Shown here: piece by piece, positions 34,744 to 42,445 of the stretch
Position numbering within the stretch: position 1 is the first letter of the stretch
Layout of the letters: the number at the start of each line of letters is the position of its first letter
Source of the DNA: Pseudomonas sp. SG20056
GTDB lineage: Bacteria > Pseudomonadota > Gammaproteobacteria > Pseudomonadales > Pseudomonadaceae
Direction: 5' to 3'
NCBI RefSeq assembly: GCF_031764535.1
Contig: NZ_CP134499.1
Span: 1,240,001 to 1,304,000, forward strand
DNA: 64,000 nt
Made by a program: the position numbers and the translations under genes
The notes under the pieces: generated by a model
The model's database searches: none
What the model was told of the DNA's origin: nothing
What the model saw: the letters and a program-made list of their open reading frames with translations, nothing else

Positions 34744-35286
34744 TTACTCGGCGTCTTGCGCGGCTTTAAGTGCTTCATAGGCCGGCGCGGCGTAGATGCC
34801 GACTTCCACTGCCAGCTCCATCACCCGCGCCAAGTCCGTGCTGTACACCAGTACGGCTTGCAGCTCGTCATCCAGCGGCTCGCTGAAATCCAGCAACACA
34901 TAACCCTTGGTTTCCGGGCTGAGGCTGGCGAGTTGCACCTGAATGCGATTCAGCGCTTTCAGCGGCTCGACCTTGGCCAGTTGCTTGGCTTTGAGCACAA
35001 AGCTCACCTCTGGTCCGAACGATTCGGTGATCTGCTGGAACAGCGCGTCATAGCTGTCGGCCTGGAACAGCACAGTCTCCGGAAGGCTGCCGACCACCAC
35101 CCATTCACCCAGCGGAATGGGAAAGCTGTCGTCGAAATTGATGTCCGGGTTGGCGGCGAGAAACGCCTGCGGATCGGCGTAGGCCTGTGCGGCCTCATCG
35201 GCGATGCGCGTGACTTCTTCCGGCAGCATGCAGCCCGAGCTTATTTTGCTGATCAGTTCTTCAAGCTGGGCTTTCATTGGGTTCAT
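34744..35286 (-). CDS. Conserved hypothetical protein (180 aa)
   Basis: A soluble acidic protein without a signal or membrane segment. Two nearby Met residues (35286 and 35277) are possible starts. The sequence is a mix of helices and strands (EWVVVGSLPETVLFQADSYDALF; GYVLLDFSEPLDDELQAVLVYS) with no motif I know. It converges with the anti-sigma gene and is divergent from the first Crp/Fnr gene. Codon use fits the host. Confidence 0.75.
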   Translation of the reverse strand: MNPMKAQLEELISKISSGCMLPEEVTRIADEAAQAYADPQAFLAANPDINFDDSFPIPLGEWVVVGSLPETVLFQADSYDALFQQITESFGPEVSFVLKAKQLAKVEPLKALNRIQVQLASLSPETKGYVLLDFSEPLDDELQAVLVYSTDLARVMELAVEVGIYAAPAYEALKAAQDAE

Positions 35287-35413
35287 CCTGCGGCAGAAAA
35301 GAGGCCGGCAAGGATAGCCGCAAATGGCTGCAGAAGCTGCATATCGGCCTATTTCTGGCCTGCACGAAGGACAGCGTACCGCTGCTTGCAGCGGCTCAGC
35401 ATAGGGGCTGTCT

Positions 35414-35427
35414 GTGCGCTACCGTAC
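35414..35427. promoter_or_regulatory. GTGCG-N4-CGCAC-type palindrome, site A
   Basis: GTGCG-CTAC-CGTAC, one mismatch from perfect; the arms extend to CTGTGCG/CGTACAG. It lies about 100 bp upstream of the first Crp/Fnr gene and is followed by GATATAAA. The preceding GCTGCTTGCAG is shared with site B. Confidence 0.5.
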
Positions 35428-35526
35428 AGATATAAAAACAGATTGGATTATGCTGCTGTGTGCAGTTAAGGCTCTGTAGCGAGCGCATATCAATCGCCAA
35501 CAGGCCTTAGAAGACCGGAGACAGTG

Positions 35527-36231
35527 ATGTCCGCAGCCCCCAACCCGCAGCAAAACCACCTGCTTGCCGCCTTACCTAACGAAGTGCTGGAGCGTCTGTT
35601 GCCGCACCTTGAGTTGGTGGATATGCCGCTGGGCATGGTGCTCTACGAATCAGGCGATACCCTGCGCCATGTGTACTTTCCCACCGATTCGATTGTGTCC
35701 CTGCTGTATGTGATGGAAAGCGGCGCGTCGGCGGAAATTTCCGTGGTGGGTAATGACGGGGTGATTGGTGTGGCGCTGTTTATGGGCGGTGAAAGCACCA
35801 CCAGTCGCGCCCTTGTACAAAGTGCTGGCAGCGCTTATCGGGTGCTCGGCAAACGCTTCAAGGAAGAGTTCAACCGGCATGGCGACATGCTGCAGCTGAT
35901 GCTGCGCTACAGCCAGGCGCTGATTACCCAGATGGCGCAGACGGCGGTGTGCAACCGTCATCACTCGATTGATCAGCAGCTGTGCCGCTGGCTGTTGTTG
36001 TCGCTTGATCGGTTGAGGGACAACAAGCTGGCCATGACCCAGGAACTGATCGCCAATATGCTCGGCGTGCGCCGCGAGGGCGTCACCGAGGCCGCCGGCA
36101 AACTGCATCGCCAAGGCGTAATTGATTACAGCCGCGGGCTGATCACCGTGCTCGATCGCGCCAAGCTGGAAAGCCTGAGCTGTGAGTGTTACGCCGTGGT
36201 CAAGCGTGAAACCGACCGCCTACTGCCTTAA
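35527..36231 (+). CDS. Crp/Fnr-family regulator, paralogue 1
   Basis: A 234-residue Crp/Fnr protein. A cyclic-nucleotide-binding-like beta roll (about 25-140: GMVLYESGDTLRHVYFPTDSIVSLL) is joined to an HTH (about 165-225: MTQELIANMLGVRREGVTEAAGKLHRQG). The cysteine pattern of oxygen-sensing Fnr is absent, and the cAMP-contact sequence of Crp is not obvious, so its signal is unknown. The ATG follows an in-frame GTG directly. A very similar paralogue begins 175 bp downstream. Confidence 0.9.
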   Translation: MSAAPNPQQNHLLAALPNEVLERLLPHLELVDMPLGMVLYESGDTLRHVYFPTDSIVSLLYVMESGASAEISVVGNDGVIGVALFMGGESTTSRALVQSAGSAYRVLGKRFKEEFNRHGDMLQLMLRYSQALITQMAQTAVCNRHHSIDQQLCRWLLLSLDRLRDNKLAMTQELIANMLGVRREGVTEAAGKLHRQGVIDYSRGLITVLDRAKLESLSCECYAVVKRETDRLLP

Positions 36232-36406
36232 AACCAGCGCATCCAAAGCCCCAATCTCTTACGCGCGCGGTTAGCCATTTAATGGCTTGGCTTGAGTGCC
36301 GCAGCGCACAGAGCTTTGCCAAATGCTCAGGCAGACTGCAGCGGCGATAGCGTCAAGCACCGTTGTCGTGCCATTTTTTGGCAAGCGTCGTGCTCGGGAC
36401 AAGTGA

Positions 36407-37111
36407 ATGTCTGTTAAAGCACCGCTGCAAATCCTCAGCCTTCTGATCGAAGGGCTGCCCAGCAAACAACGCAAACAACTGCTAAATGGCTGCGAACCTG
36501 TGGACCTGGTTTTCGGCAACGTGTTGCATGAAGCCAACCAGCCGATTCGCCATGTGTATTTTCCGCTGAGTGGCTTTGTCTCGCTGGTGACCACCCTCGA
36601 TGGGCATCAGCCGCTGGAGATGGGCCTGATCGGCAATGAAGGCATGCTGGGCGCAACCCTTGCCCTGGGCATTGGCCAGGCGCCCATGCGCGCGGTGGTG
36701 CAGGGTTCGGGCAGTGCCTTGCGTATCAGCAGTCAGTTATTCAAGCAGGAGCTGTTGAGTAGCCCGGCGCTGCTACGTGCGCTCAAGCGCTACCTGTATG
36801 TGGTGATGACGCAGCTGTCGCAGAGCGCAGCCTGTACGCATTTCCATGAAATCGAGCCACGCCTGGCGCGTTGGCTGCTGATGACCCACGACCGTGCGCA
36901 TGCCGATCATTTTCACCTGACCCATGAGTACCTTGCTGACATGCTCGGCGTGCGCCGCAGTGGTGTATCGATTGCCGCCGCAGCCATGCAGGCACGCGGA
37001 TTGATCAGCTATAGCCGCGGTGAGATTCATATCCTTGACCGCGCCGGGTTGGAGCTGGCCGCCTGCGAGTGTTATGCCGCGCTGCAGGCCGACTACCGCG
37101 CGCAGTTTTAA
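36407..37111 (+). CDS. Crp/Fnr-family regulator, paralogue 2
   Basis: A 234-residue protein with the same plan as its neighbour: beta roll (NVLHEANQPIRHVYFPLSGFVSLV) and HTH (LTHEYLADMLGVRRSGVSIAAAAMQARG). Both end in a conserved C-terminus (SCECYAVVKRE, ACECYAALQAD). The helices after VRR differ (EGVTEAAGKL versus SGVSIAAAAM), so specificity may have diverged. It ends 4 bp into the convergent GGDEF-EAL gene. Confidence 0.9.
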   Translation: MSVKAPLQILSLLIEGLPSKQRKQLLNGCEPVDLVFGNVLHEANQPIRHVYFPLSGFVSLVTTLDGHQPLEMGLIGNEGMLGATLALGIGQAPMRAVVQGSGSALRISSQLFKQELLSSPALLRALKRYLYVVMTQLSQSAACTHFHEIEPRLARWLLMTHDRAHADHFHLTHEYLADMLGVRRSGVSIAAAAMQARGLISYSRGEIHILDRAGLELAACECYAALQADYRAQF

Positions 37112-39243
37112 CCCAGGGTGCCCGTTGTCTGGTAAAGCGTATTGATCGGCGAGCTGATGCCGCTGCGCAGCAGATTGGCAAACTGATCCGCGCTGACCGG
37201 GTGGCTGAACAGAAAGCCCTGGCCTTCGCTGCAGTGATGGCTGCGCAGAAACTCCAGCTGCGCGGTTTCTTCGATCCCTTCGGCGATTACTCGCTGTTTC
37301 AGGCTGTTGCCCATGGCGATCACGGCGCTGACGATAATGCCGTTGCTGTTGTGGATGTCCTGCACAAAGGAACGATCAATTTTCAGCACATCGATGGGGA
37401 ATTGGTTGAGGTAGCTGAGGCTGGAGTAACCGGTGCCGAAATCGTCCACCGCCAGTTGTACGCCGAGGGTCTTCAGCTGCTGCAGGATCGTGGCGCTGGC
37501 CTGGGCGTCGCGCATCAGCACGCTTTCGGTGATCTCCAGCTGCAGGTTGTTGGGCTTAAGGCCGGTGACCCTCAGGGCGCTTTCCACGCTGTCGACAAAG
37601 TCCTTGCGGCGAAACTCCAGGGCCGAGATGTTCACCGCCACCGAATCCAGGGCATAGCCGCAGTTCTCCCAGCGTTTGGCCTGGGCGCAGGCTTGCAGCA
37701 GCACCCAGCGGCCCAGTGGCACGATCAACCCGCAGGCTTCGGCCACCGGAATAAACCGCGCCGGCAGAATCATGCCCCATGCCGGGTGCTGCCAGCGGAT
37801 CAGCGCTTCGGCGCTGGTGATTCTGCCGCTGTGCAGGTCGATCTTCGGCTGGTAGTGAAGGATAAATTCGCTGTTTTCCATGGCCGTGCGCAGGTGCGCT
37901 TCGATCAACTGGCGTTCAACTGCGTGAACATTCATCTCCTGGCGGAAAAACTGGTAGTTGTTACGGCCTTCTTCCTTGGCCAGGTACATCGCTGTGTCGG
38001 CATTCTTGATCAGGCCTTCGGCATCCGTGGCATCGTTGGGGTACGTGCTGATGCCGATGCTGGAGGTAATGTGCAGTTGCTGCTGGCCAATGGTGTGGCT
38101 CATGGCCAGGACACTGAGGATTTTTTCGGCGGTGCGCGCGGCATCGTCGGCCGAGTGGCTTTCGCTCAGCAGCACCACAAACTCATCACCGCCCAAACGG
38201 CTGACCGTGTCAGAGCTGCGCACGCAGTCGCTCAAGCGCAGCGCTACCGCTTGCAGCAGCTGGTCGCCGACGCCGTGGCCAAGCGAATCATTGATGTGCT
38301 TGAAGTTATCCAGGTCGAGAAACAGCACCGCCAGATGGCTGCTGCGGCGCTCGGCCAGAGCGATCGCCTGGTTGATGCGGTCATTGAGCAAGGCGCGGTT
38401 GGGCAGGTTGGGCAGGTTGGTCAGGGCGTCATGCTGCGCCAGATGGGCCATCTTTTCGGTCATGGCGTGGGCGGCGGTCATGTCATGGAAGACCATTACC
38501 GCACCCTTGAGGCGCCCGGCCGAATCATGGATCGGCGCGGCGGAATCTTCGATGGCGGACTCGCTGCCATCGCGGCGGATCAGTATCGTGCCTGCCGCCA
38601 GCAGTTTGCTCTCATCGTGCTGCAGCACCTTGACGATGGGGTTGGCCACCGCCTCGCGGCTTTTATCGTTGACCAGGTGCATCACGCTGTCGATCGGTAG
38701 GCCATGGGCTTCGTCGAGTTGCCAGCCAGTCATATGTTCGGCGGCGCTGTTGAGGTAGTCGACGTTGCCCTGCAGGTCGGTACTGATTACCGCATCACTG
38801 ATCGAGTTGAGGGTCAGTGATGCGCGGGCTTTTTCGATGAACAACGCCTCTTCCACCGCCTTGCGCTGGATGATATTGCGCAGCGATTGCGGCACCAGGT
38901 AACTGTTGAAGTGGCCCTTGGACAGGCAACCCTGGGCACCACGCTGAATGGCGTCCCAGGTTTGCTGGTCATCCTCCAGGGTGCTCAGCGTGAGGATCGG
39001 AATGCTGGAGGCGAGGACGAACAGCTGATCGAAGGTGGCCAAACCCTGGCTGTCCGGCAGATCGAGATCAACCATGATCGCGTCGATGGGCTCTTTGCGA
39101 TGGCTTTCCAGGCGCTGCAGGGCCTGCGCCAGGCTGGTCACCCACTCAATCAGGAACGGGCCGTCCTGGGCTCTATCCAGAACATCTTCCAAGGTCGCGG
39201 CGTCGTCGGTATTGCCGGTAATGATCAGAACGCGATTAGCCAT
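37108..39243 (-). CDS. REC-PAS-GGDEF-EAL cyclic-di-GMP protein
   Basis: A 711-residue protein with a receiver domain (1-125, phospho-acceptor D59), a PAS domain (about 150-265), GGDEF (about 275-435, GGDEF intact) and EAL (about 455-700, EAL and DDFGTGYSS intact). Both catalytic domains look complete, so it could make and break cyclic di-GMP; the balance cannot be read. No histidine kinase adjoins it. Its end overlaps the end of the second Crp/Fnr gene by 4 bp. Confidence 0.92.
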   Translation of the reverse strand: MANRVLIITGNTDDAATLEDVLDRAQDGPFLIEWVTSLAQALQRLESHRKEPIDAIMVDLDLPDSQGLATFDQLFVLASSIPILTLSTLEDDQQTWDAIQRGAQGCLSKGHFNSYLVPQSLRNIIQRKAVEEALFIEKARASLTLNSISDAVISTDLQGNVDYLNSAAEHMTGWQLDEAHGLPIDSVMHLVNDKSREAVANPIVKVLQHDESKLLAAGTILIRRDGSESAIEDSAAPIHDSAGRLKGAVMVFHDMTAAHAMTEKMAHLAQHDALTNLPNLPNRALLNDRINQAIALAERRSSHLAVLFLDLDNFKHINDSLGHGVGDQLLQAVALRLSDCVRSSDTVSRLGGDEFVVLLSESHSADDAARTAEKILSVLAMSHTIGQQQLHITSSIGISTYPNDATDAEGLIKNADTAMYLAKEEGRNNYQFFRQEMNVHAVERQLIEAHLRTAMENSEFILHYQPKIDLHSGRITSAEALIRWQHPAWGMILPARFIPVAEACGLIVPLGRWVLLQACAQAKRWENCGYALDSVAVNISALEFRRKDFVDSVESALRVTGLKPNNLQLEITESVLMRDAQASATILQQLKTLGVQLAVDDFGTGYSSLSYLNQFPIDVLKIDRSFVQDIHNSNGIIVSAVIAMGNSLKQRVIAEGIEETAQLEFLRSHHCSEGQGFLFSHPVSADQFANLLRSGISSPINTLYQTTGTLG

Positions 39244-39344
39244 GATGCCTATTCCTCCGTGAACAACATTACGCGGTGCGGGTGAGGCGCCTGCGTTGCC
39301 GATATGGCGTTAAGCATCGTGGGAGGTGCTGTGTGGTTGCGCGC

Positions 39345-39644
39345 TCAGAAGCGCAGCCGTGGCGGTGGCGGCTGGTCGTACTGCGGCGCGTTTACCGGCA
39401 GGCTGATCCAGCGGTCGTATAGACGCGCCTTGCTGCTGTTGAGTTCAGTATTCTCTGGTTCCGGTTGCAGCCTGGCGTTGTGCAGGTTGTAGCGCTGCGC
39501 CGGTTCTGTGGTTGTCACGTGCTGTGGCGCGCGGCCGAACACTTCTGGCGCAAAGAGCTCGGCAGAGGCGTTGCCAGCCAGCAAGGCTGGCAGGATCAGG
39601 GCGATGCTGCCGGCTATCGCGTGGATGTATCCGAGCCTGTGCAT
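39345..39644 (-). CDS. Small secreted protein of unknown function (99 aa)
   Basis: A 99-residue protein with a signal peptide (hydrophobic SIALILPALLAG, cleavage near ASA). The mature part is short, polar and Pro-rich at the end (QPPPPRLRF), with no cysteine and no known domain. It lies 101 bp upstream of the GGDEF-EAL start on the same strand. Confidence 0.6.
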   Translation of the reverse strand: MHRLGYIHAIAGSIALILPALLAGNASAELFAPEVFGRAPQHVTTTEPAQRYNLHNARLQPEPENTELNSSKARLYDRWISLPVNAPQYDQPPPPRLRF

Positions 39645-40034
39645 GTCATCTCTCCCCGTTTATGGACGTGTCCACGTGCCTTCTCCAACGCACAACGTCC
39701 GGCCGCGAGCTGACCCGCGCTAACGTCGACAACTGCAATAGGTTTACTGCCCGTTAAGTGAGCTTTCGCTCAGGATGCGCGGCATGGCCAATCAGCGGGC
39801 CAAGCCGTTCGGGTGTGGGGCGGGTTGGCGCTGGGTTGGTCTGTCCATGGTCACCTCTGAGCAAGTCCCATGCGGGCGCAAATACGGGGGCTGAGTATTA
39901 GATACGCTGCTTGCAGAGGGCTTGTCAGTGCGCTATCGCACCTAGCGCGCTTCGATATAAAGCCTCTCGGGATTACCCGGTTGGGCTGCTAGACTGGCGC
40001 ACTTTTCACCGTCCGATCATTTTTGGAGCCTGTT
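39645..40034. other. Intergenic region upstream of pgm
   Basis: About 390 bp with no supported gene. It holds site B of the GTGCG-N4-CGCAC motif and a short palindrome ACGTGTCCACGT near 39665. The pgm promoter must lie in the last 120 bp. Confidence 0.55.
39928..39941. promoter_or_regulatory. GTGCG-N4-CGCAC palindrome, site B
   Basis: GTGCG-CTAT-CGCAC with perfect 5-bp arms, about 95 bp upstream of the pgm start. As at site A it is preceded by GCTGCTTGCAG and followed by GATATAAA. The 5-4-5 geometry is that of Fnr-type dimer sites. Confidence 0.55.
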
Positions 40035-41687
40035 GTGAGCCCGCGTATTCACCCTTTGGCCGGTCAGCCGGCACCTGCGTCCCTGTTGACTGATATCACT
40101 GCGCTGCTGGCGGCCTATTACGATCTGCAGCCGGACCTGAGCGTGGCCAGCCAGCGCGTGGCATTCGGCACCTCCGGGCATCGCGGCAGCTCCCTGGCTT
40201 ACAGCTTCAACCAGGCCCATGTGCTGGCGATCAGCCAAGCGATCTGTGATTACCGGGTGGCCCAGGGCATTAGCGGCCCGTTGTTTATCGGCGCCGACAC
40301 CCATGCGCTGTCACAACCGGCGCTGGACAGCGCGATTGAAGTGCTGGCAGCCAATGGCGTGCAGACCATGATCTCTGCCGGCGGTGAGTTCACCCCGACG
40401 CCGGCAATCAGCCAGGCCATCCTGGTACACAACCAGGGTCGCAGTGCTGGCCTGGCCGATGGCATCGTCATCACCCCCTCGCACAACCCGCCGGACAGCG
40501 GCGGTTTCAAGTACAACCCCACCAACGGCGGCCCGGCTGACAGCGATATCACCACCTGGGTGCAGAACCGCGCCAATGCGTTGCTTGAAGGCGGCCTGCG
40601 TGAGGTCAAGCGCATGCCCTTGGCGCAGGCGCGACAGGCGGCCAATGTGCAGGAATACGATTACCTCGCCAGCTATGTGAATGACCTGGGCAACGTCATC
40701 GACTTCGCCCCGATCCGCGCGGCGGGCCTGCGCCTGGGTGTCGACCCGTTGGGTGGCGCCGGCGTGCATTACTGGGGCCGCATCGCCGAGCAGTACGGCC
40801 TCAATTTGGACGTGGTGAGCGAGATCATCGATCCGCAGTTCGCCTTTATGAGCCTGGACTGGGACGGGCAGATCCGCATGGATCCGTCCTCCAGCCATGC
40901 CATGCAGCGTCTGATCGGCCTGAAGAACGGCTACGACATCGCCTTTGCTTGCGACACCGACTACGACCGCCACGGCATCGTTGCGCCGAGCGTCGGCCTG
41001 TTGCCGGCCAACCACTTCCTCAGTGTGGCCATCGATTACCTGTTCCAGCATCGCCCGCAATGGAGCGCCACAGCAGCGGTGGGCAAAACGCTGGTGAGTA
41101 GCGCGATGATTGACCGCGTCGCTGCGCGCTTGGGCCGGCCGATGCAGGAAGTGCCGGTGGGCTTCAAATGGTTTGCCGGCGGTCTGTTCGACGGCTCCCT
41201 GGGCTTTGGCGGTGAGGAGAGCGCCGGGGCGACCTTCCTGCGCCGTGATGGCCGGGTCTGGACCACCGACAAGGACGGCATCGCCCTGGCGCTGCTGGCT
41301 GCTGAGATGACCGCAGTAACCGGGCGTGACCCTGGCGAGCTGTACCAGGGGCTGAGCGATGAGTTCGGCGCGATTTATGCCGACCGGGTTGATGCGCCGG
41401 CCACCCCTGCGCAGAAAAAAGCCTTGGGCAAACTCTCGCCCGCACAGATCAGCAGCCGCGAGCTGGCCGGTGATGCCATTACCCAGGTGCTCGACAAGGC
41501 GCCGGGCAATGGCGCGGCGATTGGCGGCATCAAGGTGATCAGCGAGGGCGGCTGGTTCGCCGCGCGGCCGTCGGGCACCGAAGACATCTACAAGATCTAC
41601 GCCGAGAGCTTCCGCGATGCGGCGCACCTGCAGCGCATCTTCAGCGAGGCGCAGCAGATCGTGGATGGGGCACTGGCCGCCGAATAG
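40035..41687 (+). CDS. pgm: Phosphoglucomutase (alpha-D-glucose-specific)
   Basis: A 550-residue alpha-D-phosphohexomutase. The phosphoserine loop [11 protein letters not shown] has the catalytic Ser at about 149, the metal loop is DTDYDRHG near 308, and the phosphate-binding RPSGTED lies near 515. The early GTSGHRGSS is typical of E. coli-type Pgm. It interconverts glucose-1-P and glucose-6-P, feeding glucan, trehalose and LPS synthesis. The GTG at 40035 has TTGGAG six nt upstream, so it is preferred over TTG 40023. Sites B and C flank the gene. Confidence 0.93.
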   Translation: MSPRIHPLAGQPAPASLLTDITALLAAYYDLQPDLSVASQRVAFGTSGHRGSSLAYSFNQAHVLAISQAICDYRVAQGISGPLFIGADTHALSQPALDSAIEVLAANGVQTMISAGGEFTPTPAISQAILVHNQGRSAGLADGIVITPSHNPPDSGGFKYNPTNGGPADSDITTWVQNRANALLEGGLREVKRMPLAQARQAANVQEYDYLASYVNDLGNVIDFAPIRAAGLRLGVDPLGGAGVHYWGRIAEQYGLNLDVVSEIIDPQFAFMSLDWDGQIRMDPSSSHAMQRLIGLKNGYDIAFACDTDYDRHGIVAPSVGLLPANHFLSVAIDYLFQHRPQWSATAAVGKTLVSSAMIDRVAARLGRPMQEVPVGFKWFAGGLFDGSLGFGGEESAGATFLRRDGRVWTTDKDGIALALLAAEMTAVTGRDPGELYQGLSDEFGAIYADRVDAPATPAQKKALGKLSPAQISSRELAGDAITQVLDKAPGNGAAIGGIKVISEGGWFAARPSGTEDIYKIYAESFRDAAHLQRIFSEAQQIVDGALAAE

Positions 41688-41697
41688 CAGGGCCGCC

Positions 41698-41719
41698 GTC
41701 GGTGCGATAGCGCACCGAC
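41698..41719. promoter_or_regulatory. GTGCG-N4-CGCAC palindrome, site C
   Basis: Arms GTCGGTGCG and CGCACCGAC (9 bp, perfect) flank ATAG. The 14-base core is identical to site B read on the other strand. It lies 10 bp after the pgm stop and 93 bp before the DUF3309 gene. It may be an operator for the latter, but a terminator hairpin for pgm, without a T-run, is an alternative. Confidence 0.5.
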
Positions 41720-41812
41720 ACCTGCCGCTGTGGCGTACAGGATGAAGCAGCGCTTGGGTGCCATGCCGGCACCTGTTGTTCCGGCGTGTTGCAACTCATC
41801 AAGGAGAACGCC

Positions 41813-41971
41813 ATGAGCCTGGGTACCATTCTATTGATCGTGCTGGTGCTGTTATTGATCGGTGCCATACCGGCCTGGCCACACAGCAGAAGCTGGGGTT
41901 ACGGGCCTACGGGCGGTTTGGGCGTAGTGGTGGTGGTGCTGTTGGTGCTGCTGTTAATGGGCCGAATTTAA
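41813..41971 (+). CDS. DUF3309-family tiny membrane protein (52 aa)
   Basis: A 52-residue protein with two hydrophobic segments (ILLIVLVLLLIGAIP and GGLGVVVVVLLVLLLMG) around WPHSRSWGYGPTG, the DUF3309 signature. AAGGAG lies 7 nt before the ATG. Its function is unknown; such genes are often stress-induced. The palindromic site C is the only regulatory signal seen upstream. Confidence 0.88.
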   Translation: MSLGTILLIVLVLLLIGAIPAWPHSRSWGYGPTGGLGVVVVVLLVLLLMGRI

Positions 41972-42079
41972 CCGCTACCTGACATGTCCCACGGCCGTTG
42001 CGCAGCAAGTGGTTTGCCGCTTTCGCCTGAGTGATTCAGGCGTTAGTCTGCGCAGCGTATCCCCCGCTGTGGTCGCCGC

Positions 42080-42445
42080 ATGTACCGTCTTGATCTGAAA
42101 ATCCGCCTGCATAACGGTTCTGATATTGCCATTGGCCCCGGCAAGGCCGAGCTGTTGGCTGCCATCGCCCAGCACGGTTCGATCAGCGCCGCCGCGCGCG
42201 CCATGGGCATGTCCTATCGGCGCGCCTGGTTGTTGGTGGAAACCATGAACCGCAGTTTCAAACAGCCGCTGGTCAGCACCCTGGCGGGCGGCAAGCAGGG
42301 CGGTGGCACCCAGCTCACCGCCACCGGCGAGCTGATTCTGCAGCGCTACCGCGCCCTCTATGCCGCCGCTCTGGCAGCGGTGCAGAGTGGTTGCGACGAG
42401 CTGGCCGAACTGCTGGCCGAGCCGCCCGCTAACAGCGGCCTATAA
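42080..42445 (+). CDS. ModE-like single-domain winged HTH regulator
   Basis: A 121-residue protein matching the DNA-binding half of ModE: GPGKAELLAAIAQHGSISAAARAMGMSYRRAWLLVETMN, then GGKQGGGTQLTATGE. The C-terminal molybdate-binding domains of full ModE are missing, so it is a short form. No molybdate transport genes adjoin it, and its target is unclear. It ends 6 bp inside the convergent glucan synthase gene. Confidence 0.88.
   Translation: MYRLDLKIRLHNGSDIAIGPGKAELLAAIAQHGSISAAARAMGMSYRRAWLLVETMNRSFKQPLVSTLAGGKQGGGTQLTATGELILQRYRALYAAALAAVQSGCDELAELLAEPPANSGL

Noticed and set aside
37069..38700. 543-codon plus-strand frame opposite the GGDEF-EAL gene
   Set aside because: Antisense shadow; the minus strand carries intact REC, PAS, GGDEF and EAL motifs.
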